Shown here: positions 55,253 to 64,000 of the stretch, one piece after another
Position numbering within the stretch: the first letter of the stretch is position 1
Layout of the letters: each line of letters opens with the position of its first letter
Assembly: GCF_000224145.3 (NCBI RefSeq)
Contig: NW_004190397.2
Location: 105,033 to 169,032 of the forward strand
Length of the DNA stretch: 64,000 bases
Reading direction: 5' to 3'
From: Ciona intestinalis
Taxonomy: Eukaryota; Chordata; Ascidiacea; Phlebobranchia; Cionidae
Program-made: the position numbers and the translations under genes
Notes under the pieces: model-generated
Seen by the model: only the letters and a program-made list of their open reading frames with translations
Database searches by the model: none
What the model was told of the DNA's origin: nothing

Positions 55253-56598
55253 CTAAGGAGCTGGCATATCATATAAAGTACCGTAGGCGCTATACGTCCC
55301 ATAGTTTGAGTATGGCTCAGTTAGAACGCTAGTTGTCTCATCATCTAACTTTTTCTTAGAGCGTTTTTTGACAAAACGACCCAGAGACTTGAACCGAGAA
55401 AAAAACTTTTTCTTTTTTTTCTTTTTCTCCGAATGCACTGACGACATAGAGGGTATTGTTTCGTCATAATTTTTATAGTAATCCTCTTCTGGTTCGTCTT
55501 TTTGCATAACTTCAGCAGAGGCGTAATACGGCTGGTCACGTGAATACCCTGTGAATTCTGGACACAGTTCGATTGGAAAGCGGTCGTAATCACGCGGGTC
55601 TTGCGGGTCTGGGTAATAGTAGGGCCACACCTGCAAGATACAAGGGTTTAGCAATTGTAGCAGAACGAATTGATCAATGTAACTTACTTATCCTCGTTTG
55701 ACGGGGCAACGACGACCGTAATAACACGAATTTTCTGTTTTACGGTCTCATGCCCGCTTACACGTTTTTTTGGGAATATATATTTCATTTTTTTGTAATG
55801 TATTTTTGACAATTTCGACAACCCATTAGTGACCACTAGGTTGTACCAATTGTCGGTGAGTGTCTTGCCCACGGACACATACGCCCACAATTGTGGCAGC
55901 GTCGAGCCTCGATACCACATACTCTTGGCTAGGCAGAAACGCTAACCGTACCACAGCACTGTATGTATAATGGGCAGCATAGTTGTGGATAATGAGGCAC
56001 CAGCTGTATCCCAAATTCTAGGTGTGTATAACCCTCAAAGAAACTATATTTTTGAGTGCCAATAAACTATATAGTGGGGTCTAGATGGTAGCACACTATA
56101 GGTAATAGACAATTGCTCCAACCCAGTGGTCACTTATGGGTTATCTAAAATGCCAGCCACACAGTAAAACCGTCACCAAAATAGTAACATACTTGATAAC
56201 TTGTAGGCGGCCACGAGGTGTTTGAAACAGAACATCTGTATATGATAACGACTGTCGTTTACCGGCCACGCAAGGATAAAGATTAGAGAAGTTACATTCA
56301 TTTTATAAAGACCGCATCCATACAGTACTTACCCTTTTCTTTCGTAGCATCATTTTAGCATCTTCCCCTGTAACCCCATCGGGCAGACTTAACCCCAAAA
56401 ACCGGTAACCAATTCTGGCTCTAAATCCCACAGTATTTTTGCCCTTGGGTACGCCAGCCTGCTGTCTAAGTCGTACAAACTTTCGATAAAACCGTATTCT
56501 GACTCGGAATTTATCCTTTTTTCCGTGTTTTTTCCGTAAATTCTAAGGCCCAGCCTAAATCTTAGCAATAAACGCCGAAAATAATTTATAATTTCCAT
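55253..56598 (-). CDS. Unrecognised basic, tyrosine-rich protein
   Basis: Two exons: about 56333-56598 and 55253-55630. The second (126 codons) begins VWPYYYPDPQDPRDYDRFP, contains an acidic DEPEEDYYKNYDE stretch, a run of lysines (about EKKKKKKKFFSRFKSL), and ends YSAYGTLYDMPAP. The first exon in the frame that joins it reads GKKDKFRVRIRFYRKFVRL, then QQAGVPKGKNTVGFRARIGY, then LGLSLPDGVTGEDAKMMLRK. That frame does not reach an ATG unless one base is missing in the T-run at 56528-56533 (then starting MEIINYFRRLLLRFRLG at 56598) or an acceptor at about 56543 is used with an upstream exon. I do not recognise a family. Phase and composition favour a real gene of roughly 214 residues. Confidence 0.55.
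55676..55935 (-). mobile_element. SINE, near full-length
   Basis: gtaacttacttatcctcg (3' end) through cattagtgaccactaggttg to tcgagcctcgataccacata (head). It lies in the intron of the basic-protein gene, oriented with the gene. Confidence 0.85.
56100..56305 (+). mobile_element. SINE, lacking head
   Basis: acaattgctccaacccagtg, cataacttgtaggcggccac type tail, gttacattcattttataaag. Antisense to the gene, about 25 bp from the donor at 56332. Confidence 0.8.
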
Positions 56599-57044
56599 TT
56601 CCTAAGTTTTGTAAAGCGACTGTGATGTAATACAGTATATTGTTACGCTAAAATCCAGTTATATATTTGCTAAAAAATGAACTGTTAACTCATATAGCAA
56701 ACGCTTATTAGCTAAAACTGACTTTTTGCGGATGTACAACGTATAGCGGTAATGATGTACAGACGCCATCCTATAAAACGTCATAGTTTTTACAATTTAT
56801 AAACAATGTATTAGTACAGCTATACAATAAAGTACGCATAATATATTTATATAAAAATTCACTGCATATTACGACTGCTGCTTTAGTAAAATAAGAAATT
56901 TTTAGGTAAAATATGAAAAAATGTGTAATATTTAGAAAGATACAAATTACTGCATGTTACGATTTCTTTTAAAAAATACACAATTTATAGGTAAATATAA
57001 AACACAAAGGGTGTAATATATATATAGGCATACATGGTACACAT

Positions 57045-57230
57045 AGTAGGGTGGGGGAAGATGGGACATTTCTTTTTACAATTTTCCCGTCCCATTCGGT
57101 AGTAAACAAAGACAATTTAAAGAATTTATAAAACCGTATCCTGACGACTTCCATAGACCGTTGTTAATTGTTTAAAACACAATCAGGATATTTGGATATT
57201 ATGTGCTCAAGATGTCCCATCTTCCCCACG
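57045..57230 (+). mobile_element. MITE
   Basis: acatagtagggtgggggaag to gtcccatcttccccacg. Confidence 0.85.
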
Positions 57231-57394
57231 TTATAAACAAAGCCTCTTTACAGAATTAAATAACTGTATACCCATCCTGTAAAAAGCTTTGTAAATTTTT
57301 CAAACACAGGCAACATGGGATTTAGGTACTACGTTATCCCAACTTACCCCACTGGGTGCTAACGTTATCCCAAATTACCCCACACCCCTTAATT

Positions 57395-57542
57395 CCAAAT
57401 GTGTTAAACAATTAACAACCATTTTTTAGAGTCATGAGAACACGGGGTTATATAATTCTGTAAATATTCTTTGTTTACTACCAAATGGGAGATGAAATAT
57501 AATGAAAAAATTAAAACCATCATACCCCAACCTACTATATAT
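57395..57542 (-). mobile_element. MITE, truncated
   Basis: caaatgtgttaaacaattaa, gagtcatgagaacacgg, accccaacctactatat. Confidence 0.7.
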
Positions 57543-57569
57543 ATATACCATTATTAATATGTACCAGTG

Positions 57570-57720
57570 CAGTTCACAAATAAAATAAAAAAATAATCAC
57601 CCACAAAGCTATATACGCGGTAACCTCGTAAGCTGGCATGAGGTGTATGAAACAAAACAACTGTGTTATAACGACTGTCATTTTCCAGCCACGTGAGGAT
57701 AAAATAATTTACCTTGACAT
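57570..57720 (+). mobile_element. SINE tail
   Basis: atcacccacaaagctatata, aagctggcatgaggtgtatg, tgactgtc region truncated into ggataaaataatttacc. Confidence 0.75.
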
Positions 57721-57739
57721 TAATATTAATAACTTACTC

Positions 57740-60700
57740 TCATATTATACTTGTGTTGACTGGAGTAGGGCAAGTAATCATAGGAATTTCATTATTTAGG
57801 TACCCTGCATTATGGTAGCTTTGTTGTACGGATTGAATTGGTATGCTACCAATGGTCAGCGGAGCATTTAACCTTAAATTGAGACTGAATGCAGGTAACA
57901 TCACCGTGAACTGTAATGTAAGGTTGGGTTCAAGTCATAATATTTTAATTAAAGGTTTTACAAATGTTACCATATTTTACTTGCCTGTAGGTAATATTCA
58001 ATATACATGACTTTGCAGAATCTTAGGTAAGATGGCTGGGTCATGGGAACCTGGAGTAAAACTTCCATTTTATTACAGCAAAGGGGAAAGAAGATATATG
58101 TCATAACTTGACAGTGAGCATGAGGTGTATGAATGTACAATGTGTGTCTGGTGTATAAGACACCCATGTTATAACTTGACAGTGAGAATGAGGTGTATGA
58201 ATACACTACGTGTGTTTGGTGTGTAAGAAGACACTCGTGTTATAACTCAACAATAAAAATAAGTGTATGAATGTACAATGTGTGTCTGGTGTATAAGAAG
58301 ATACCCATTCTATAACTTGACAGTGAGCATGAGGTGTATGAATATACAATGTGTGTTTGGTGTATAAGACACCCATGTTATAACTTGCCAGTGAGAATAA
58401 GGTGTAAGAAGACAATAAACAAGCAGCAATTGCTCTAACCCAGTTGCTCAAAGGTAACAAACATACAGCAAAAAAGCATCACCCACAAAGTAACATAAAT
58501 GGTAACTCGTAAGCTGGCAGGCATCTATGAAACAGAACACCGGTATTATAACGACTGTCATTTTCCGGCAATGTGAGGATAAAGCAAGTTACTTCATTCT
58601 TTTACTCACTTTAAGCAAATTATCATTCAAGTTCATTGTCTTTCTCTTATTAACGCCTGGTCCTCTACACTCAGTAATTGTCTTGTGTGTTTTATTTGTA
58701 ACACCCTGAGCAATGTATGTGATAACCTGTATTAATGCAACGCTGGTACCATGTATTTTGGATGAGCTGAAATGGTAAACAATACTTAATTATGGTTGCA
58801 GTTTTGTGTATATATGTATATTAATTAAATTAAATTAAACATAATTTAACATTAAACTAATCAGTTGTCTTATTTCTAAGCCATACACTTAAATAAAAAA
58901 ATCACCCACAAATATATGTGGTAACTTGTAAGCGAGCATGAGGTGTATGAAACAGAACACCCTGTTATAATGACTGTCATTGCTTCGCCATGCAAGGATA
59001 GAAAAGTTACATTTATTCATACACCTTAAATTTTCCACTGAAGCATTGATTGTTATGTATTCGCCTGGTACATAACCACTTTTGTCTGTATGTACTTCAG
59101 CTGTTATTTCACCACTAGCGCAACAGCAGCAACATCTATGCTTTGAATCCATCACATGAATTGGCATCTAAAATAATTAATTTTACATAACATAATTTTT
59201 ATGTTAAGTAAAATCTATGAAAGAAGGAATGAATGAATGTAACTTACTTATCCTTGTGTGGCGGGCAACGAAAGTCGGACTATAACATGGGTGTTCTGTT
59301 TTATTCACCTCGGGCACGCTTACGAGTTCCACAAAAATAACTTTGTGGTTTTATTTTGTAATGTTTGACTAACAATTTAAACAACCCATAAGGGATAACG
59401 AGGATGGAGCAGTTGCCATTAGTTTTAACATAAAAACACTTAAAAAAAAGAAAAAAATCCTTCAAAAAATAATCACCCACAAAGTAACATACTTGGTAAC
59501 TCACAAGCTGGCACGAGGTGTATGTAACAGAACACCTGTGTTTAACGACTGTGATTTTTCCGGCCACGCGAGGATAAAGTAAGTTACATTCATTTATTTA
59601 ATTGTCTTTCCACAATCACTGACAAGCCACAATGGTAGCAGCATTGAGCTTTGAACCCAGAAACTCTAGGCTAGAAGCAGAACACATATATTGAATGTAT
59701 GAATGTATCCTTGCATGGCCAGAAAACTTTATCCTTGCATGGCCAGAAACTTATCCTTGCATGGCCAGAAAACGACAGTTGTTATAACACGGATGTTCTG
59801 TTTCCTTGTGGGTGATTATCTTTTGGAGGACTTTTTTATTTTTTATATATGGCTGATATTTTGAAAAACCCACTAGTGACCACTGGGTTGGAGCAATTGC
59901 TGTTAAGTTTCTTGCCCAAAGACACATACACCCACAATGGTAGCAGCGATGAGCCTTGAACCCATTACCTAATGGTTACNNNNNNNNNNNNNNNNNNNNN
60001 NNNNNNNNNNNNNNNNNNNNNNNNNNNNNTATTTAACATACCCTAATGTTTCGAATGTGATTCAGATCCATCAAATCGTAAACCGAGAATCGAACGTTAG
60101 TTTTACAATCACGACTGTAAGGACGATTAATGACACCAATTACATCATAACGAACGGAACCATGTATTGCTGCGGGAATAGAAAGATTAATTTCTGAAAA
60201 GATTAAAAAAAGTTATTTTATTAGCCATTTAAAGATTAAAGAAGTTATTTTATTAGCCATTTAAAAATTTAAAAAAGTTATTTTATTAGCCAATTAAAGA
60301 CTTTAAAAAGTTATTTTATTAGCCATTTGAAGATTAAAAAAATTGTTATATTAGCCATTCGAATGAGGATCATTTATACCCTTTTGAATGAATGAATGCA
60401 ACTGCTGGGTTACAAGCAGGTGTGTTAACCACTTTGCCACAGTGCCAGATAGGCACATGTTATACAAACTCGAATTTTAATGTTGTTCAACTAAATGGTG
60501 TATTATAAAAATAATAATAATAACTTTATTTGTCTCTTCAATTACGGTAGCAAAGATTTATAAATATTTTAAACGAAAAGACAGGATATAGCGCCAGAAC
60601 AACAGTTGTGAAAACACACTTACAGTTAAAAACATATTTACATTTTAATGGAAGAAAATAAGCGTGGTCACTACACCTAGTAACATTATAATGTTTGTAT

Positions 60701-61915
60701 ACTGTTTTATATAATAATAAATAAAGAATCTAAACTAGAAGGGTGAGGTCTTCAATCAGGCACACCTGAGACCTAGGATGTAGGTATATTGCCACATTAT
60801 CCCAACACTCAGGGTTTTACAATTTCTACCCCACTGAAGTAGCTTATAAATATAAAATATGCTGGGGTAAGATGGGTGATGTTTTTATTTTATTTCCTTG
60901 ACCCATTTACAGAATTATAGACTCTAAAAAGGTGTTGTTAAGTTTTCAAAACAAGATCGGGAAATATGGAATTTAGATACTAAAATATCCCATCTTACCC
61001 CACAGTAGTAGTTTGTAGATAGGCATATACCCTTACCTTCTAAAGATGCTGGCAATTGAGCAGGCAACTGGTATTGAAATGGGAAACATGACTGTCCAGC
61101 GGGCAACTGTGTGGCATTTTGGTAAAGCCCAATACAACCTGTGTGTTAGGAAGTTATAAAACACAAAACATTAGGGTTTTTTATCTCTTCGAATATATTA
61201 TCAGGTTTATTAATACAATAAAGAGAAAGGTTTAGCAACAAATTGACGGTTGTTAAAAACATGCTGTGTAAAAATTAGTAATACTGTCAATTGTCAAATA
61301 AAAGCGAACCACTTATTTTCTTCCAATTAAAAGTATATGCTTTAAACTGTAAGCGTGTTTTAACAACTGTTGTTTTATCGCTATATCCTGTCTTTACGTT
61401 TAAAATATATCTAATTTTTCGCTACCGTAATCGAAGAGACAAAGAAAGTTATTATTATTAATATGGGATATACCTTGACCATAAACACACAAAGAGTTGT
61501 CAAAATAGGTCTCTGAATCATTATATGTTCTAGATGTTTTATCTTGCTGTACTGTCCACATGACTTTAGATTTTCCCACGAACTTAATATTGATAGCTGT
61601 TAATAATTTTAAAACTTTGCATTAGATATACTTTGGAATGCATATTCTGCGACTAATTCAAGGTTATTGTTTTATTAATACTTTTCAAAACTACATACTA
61701 AAAATACCAAAAATGTCGTTAAAATACAACTTAACCTAAATTAACATTTTAAGAAAGTGGTGAACCCTATTAAAAGATATTATTTTGTGCCACATACCTC
61801 TTACATTCATTGGAGCCTTAAGAACAATAAGGGCGCACCCGGATACGATTTCTCCGCCGGTATATGCGCTTTTATTCCCGTCGAATGCAATGGTAAAGCT
61901 TAACAACTCAGACAT
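57740..61915 (-). CDS. Arrestin-domain-containing (alpha-arrestin, ARRDC-like) protein
   Basis: Eight exons with consistent phase: 61798-61915 (MSELLSFTIAFDGNK), 61474-61596, 61037-61138, 60042-60193, 59025-59167, 58610-58766, 57985-58050 and 57740-57910. About 343 residues. The N-arrestin half has YTGGEIVSG, the ETYFDNSLCVYG motif, GQSCFPFQYQLPAQLPASLE and HGSVRYDVIGVINRPY. The C-arrestin half starts KHRCCCCCASGEITAEVHTD, then SGYVPGEYITINASVEN, CRGPGVNKRKT, RFCKVMYIEYYLQ and APLTIGSIPIQ. Alpha-arrestins adapt membrane cargo to ubiquitin ligases, usually through C-terminal PPxY motifs; none is seen before this stop, so the tail may be short or continue in an exon I missed (a GTAAGT lies directly after the stop). 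The intron after 57985 begins GC, a GC-AG intron. A 50-N gap lies in intron 4. Confidence 0.88.
58095..58425. repeat. Minisatellite, about 70-bp unit, about five copies
   Basis: Same unit as in kanadaptin introns (acttgacagtgagcatgagg, gtctggtgtataag, cacccatgttata). It lies in an ARRDC intron. Confidence 0.88.
58430..58598 (+). mobile_element. SINE beside the ARRDC exon 6 donor
   Basis: caattgctctaacccagttg, cacccacaaagtaacataaa, aacgactgtcattttccggc, ending near 58598. Antisense to the gene, within about 10 bp of the donor at 58609. Confidence 0.8.
58870..59018 (+). mobile_element. SINE beside the ARRDC exon 5 donor
   Basis: aaatcacccacaaatatatg, gcgagcatgaggtgtatgaa, atgactgtcattgcttcgcc, ending ttacatttattcat directly before the donor at 59024. 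Confidence 0.8.
59230..59400 (-). mobile_element. SINE, inverted partner of 59410-59600
   Basis: gaatgtaacttacttatcct, gtgttctgttttattcacct, acaatttaaacaacccataa. Confidence 0.75.
59410..59600 (+). mobile_element. SINE tail
   Basis: ataatcacccacaaagtaac, aagctggcacgaggtgtatg, cggccacgcgaggataaagt. Confidence 0.8.
59690..59979 (-). mobile_element. SINE, with a short triplicated 3' end, abutting an assembly gap
   Basis: ttatccttgcatggccagaa is present three times in a row (59720-59780), then the tail, then ccactagtgaccactgggtt and gatgagccttgaacccatta (head), cut by the gap. Confidence 0.8.
59980..60029. other. Assembly gap (50 N)
   Basis: 50 N inside ARRDC intron 4, directly after a SINE head and 12 bp before the exon 4 donor. 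Probably a repeat-collapse gap. Confidence 0.99.
60195..60360. repeat. About 37-bp tandem repeat, five copies, next to an acceptor
   Basis: The unit aaaagttattttattagccatt then taaagatt repeats directly upstream (in gene orientation) of the ARRDC exon 4 acceptor. Confidence 0.85.
60505..60705 (-). mobile_element. Dispersed repeat ending in ATT tail
   Basis: ataataataataactttatt, tgtctcttcaattacggtag, aaatattttaaacgaaaaga, cttacagttaaaaacatatt. Same family as 415-575. Confidence 0.7.
60861..61008 (+). mobile_element. MITE, short older subtype
   Basis: atgctggggtaagatgggtg to tcccatcttaccccacag. Confidence 0.75.
61330..61465 (+). mobile_element. Dispersed repeat ending in ATT tail
   Basis: aaactgtaagcgtgttttaa, caactgttgttttatcgcta, cgctaccgtaatcgaagaga, ending attattattaa. 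Confidence 0.7.
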
Positions 61916-64000
61916 ATCTGTATACTATTATAATCTTATAAGTTGTTGTGTGAATTGGCGCTCGAAGCCGACGGCCCGCTGATTTTAAAAGAGTTTTGCT
62001 CGTAAAAGATTTACAAAATAAACACACGACATGCTAAATAATCTTTACCCTTATGCATTCACATTTAAACATTTTTTTGGTTATGAAACATTCAAAATTA
62101 CATGTATGACATATTATACAGTGTATACACTTAAATATACTTTCACTTATTACATTTAAAAAATATTCAAGTAGTAGGCTATATAATACACACAACATTC
62201 AGATTTAGCTGTATACATTAGCACACAATTTTGTTGTAAAAAATCTGACATCAAAATTTGAATGGCACCTATCTAAAACACAACATAGTTGATATTCATA
62301 ATAAACTGAACTGGCTACATAACATTTTCAGTCTACAGAATTGTGTATAACAACTACAGAACTGAAAATCATAAATTATCTGTACTCGTGACAAATACAT
62401 GCCTAGCATTACATCATTTCCTGTTACAATAAATGAGTTTCTCAAAACTTGCTGCAATGGAAAACTACTATAGCTTTTTCAAGTTGAGTGGAAAATTACA
62501 AGAAATTTTCAAGTGAAATGAATAACAAGCTTAAAATAGCATTTATTTTTGTGGTGTTTCAAAATACTTCACTGTCGGTCAAATACAGTACAACCTAACA
62601 TATATAAACACCTGTGTAAAATAGTACAACCAATTTAAGGTTATTATTTTGTTAATATTTTTTTTAACTACCTGTTAAAATTTTTGAAGTGTTGGTCAAA
62701 TACAGCTTAACTTATATAAACATATGTGAAAAATGTGGAACTAATTTTTAGTTATTGTTTTCTTGAAGCTTGTAAAACTACCTCTCGCAGGTATACAAAA
62801 TGGACTGTTTTTTTTCATTTTTATTATTAATATACAACTAGTATAGTATAAATGTACATCTGCAAACAATTAAAGGTAATTAGAATATATAACTGAGGGT
62901 TATAAATAACAGGAATAATTCAAATGCAATGTCAGTAAAATAAGGTTTAAAAGGGGTTTTATTATAAATTTGCATCACAGTTTAAACATTGCAAAATTTT
63001 CAAAAAGCCAACAACTGTTTAAAAAGTACATACAATTGTAAATTTTGCATCAGAGTTTAAACATAATCACATTTACGGGCATATTAGAATATTCTTACGA
63101 AAAGATAGTTAAAATGTGGGGAACATATCATAAGAATGAAGAAAATTGGACACTTACTGATAAGAGGCGTATTGGTTAATATAACAGTGAAGTCTATTGT
63201 ATATATAGTTGTTAAAAAAAGATCCACAAAAGGCTAAATATATTGCAGTTAGTGGCAAAAATGTAAAATATTTTGTGTTGGGGACAAAACCAATTTACAT
63301 CGTTTTTTAATTATTTCTGCTTTTTGGATTCCTATTTTTTTAAATAATACTTTTATTGGGAGTAGAAACCAATTTACATTGTCTTAATTATTTATGAATT
63401 TTAGATGATTATTTTTTAAACAATACTTTTATTGATAGACATAAGTTTAAGAACTTCGAAATGATAGATGGTTAGACTGTGAAGATTAGGTAGGGTATTT
63501 TAAAGCAATAAAAAGTGCGACGTAAAAATATATTTTAAGGTAAGATTATGTTTTAGTTGTTTGGTTGTCAGAGCAAAAAAAATAGCAATGCAATTTTAGA
63601 TTTATACTTTTTATAAAATTCAAAAAAAAAAAAAGTGTCACAAATTTGATGTTTGATAAGGTATATTACATATGGCTTTCAAAACATATATTTGTCATGT
63701 TTTTCAACTTTAAAACTGAAACTATTTATTTATGTTACAAATGCAAAAATATAAGACCTAGAAATTCACTGCGGATTTTGCCACTGAAACTTAAAAATCT
63801 GTCTTATTTTAAATGTGCTACTATGCCAAATAAAACATAGCTTATGTACATGATATTAGTAAGCATATGTAACTAAAATATTCCAGTTAATTTTAAGGCT
63901 TATATGTTCTAAATATGTAATGGGCTAACATGCCAGATCAGAAACCAGAGTTTTAAGCCAAGCTATCACACAATTTTTATAAGTATACAGGACTACAGGT
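61916..64000. other. Upstream flank of ARRDC; no gene seen
   Basis: Very AT-rich (over 2 kb). The short 62560-62760 stretch contains two similar segments (tgtcggtcaaatacag.acaa / tgttggtcaaatacagctta). No exon with splice borders or recognisable protein was found. Confidence 0.6.

Larger units (their letters stand above)
56599..57739. other. Region between the basic-protein gene and the ARRDC 3' end
   Basis: AT-rich. Holds MITEs (57045-57230, 57395-57542) and a SINE tail (57570-57720). No exon was recognised. Confidence 0.6.

Overview
The window is animal nuclear DNA. It is AT-rich and has intron-dense genes with short introns, gene spacing of only a few kilobases, and many short non-autonomous repeats. 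Gene content (RSRC2, selenoprotein W, kanadaptin, C8orf33-like, GUF1, ARL6/BBS3, GT10 fucosyltransferase, arrestin-domain protein), the compact layout, a tRNA-like SINE and acceptor sites just upstream of start codons (as expected for spliced-leader trans-splicing) fit a solitary ascidian such as Ciona. The species assignment is inference.

Layout. 1-4452: rsrc2, minus strand, all but its 3' exons. 4453-7391: intergenic, with a TTAA-flanked transposon relic. 7392-7658: selenoprotein W, one exon, with an in-frame UGA selenocysteine codon that ordinary ORF calling misses. 9000-13500: repeats plus a small unrecognised membrane-protein gene (10495-11310, minus). 13499-22090: kanadaptin (slc4a1ap), minus, 15 coding exons. 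22459-22944: C8orf33-like, minus, head-to-head with guf1 (23682-25671, plus). 26243-27775: arl6/BBS3, plus. 29230-49046: three paralogous SLC2-like sugar-transporter genes A(-), B(+), C(-), each with the same ten coding exons. 51618-53455: an alpha-1,3-fucosyltransferase-like gene (GT10), plus. 55253-56598: an unrecognised basic/tyrosine-rich protein gene, minus. 57740-61915: an alpha-arrestin (ARRDC) gene, minus. 61916-64000: no gene seen.

Repeats make up much of the non-coding DNA. They include about 30 copies of a TA-flanked MITE whose ends read GTAGGGTGGGGGAAGATGGG, about 25 copies or fragments of a tRNA-derived SINE, a SINE-related ~70-bp minisatellite, a family with CAGTGGCNCAGCCAG ends, a short family ending in ATT repeats, and two TTAA-flanked elements. 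No LTR element, rRNA, intact tRNA or CRISPR array was recognised.

The genes share no single pathway. Kanadaptin and RSRC2 are nuclear RNA-associated proteins, GUF1 is a mitochondrial translation GTPase, ARL6 is a ciliary small GTPase, and the transporter trio is a local tandem/inverted expansion. Four genes carry an apparent single-base frame slip at a point where the family alignment or exon phase shows the frame should continue. This looks more like consensus error or allelic mixing than decay. I found no clearly new biological system. The strongest leads are the patchily homogenised transporter trio, the 12-bp CRE-like array inside the fucosyltransferase intron, and the recurrent placement of SINE and MITE ends right beside 5' splice sites.
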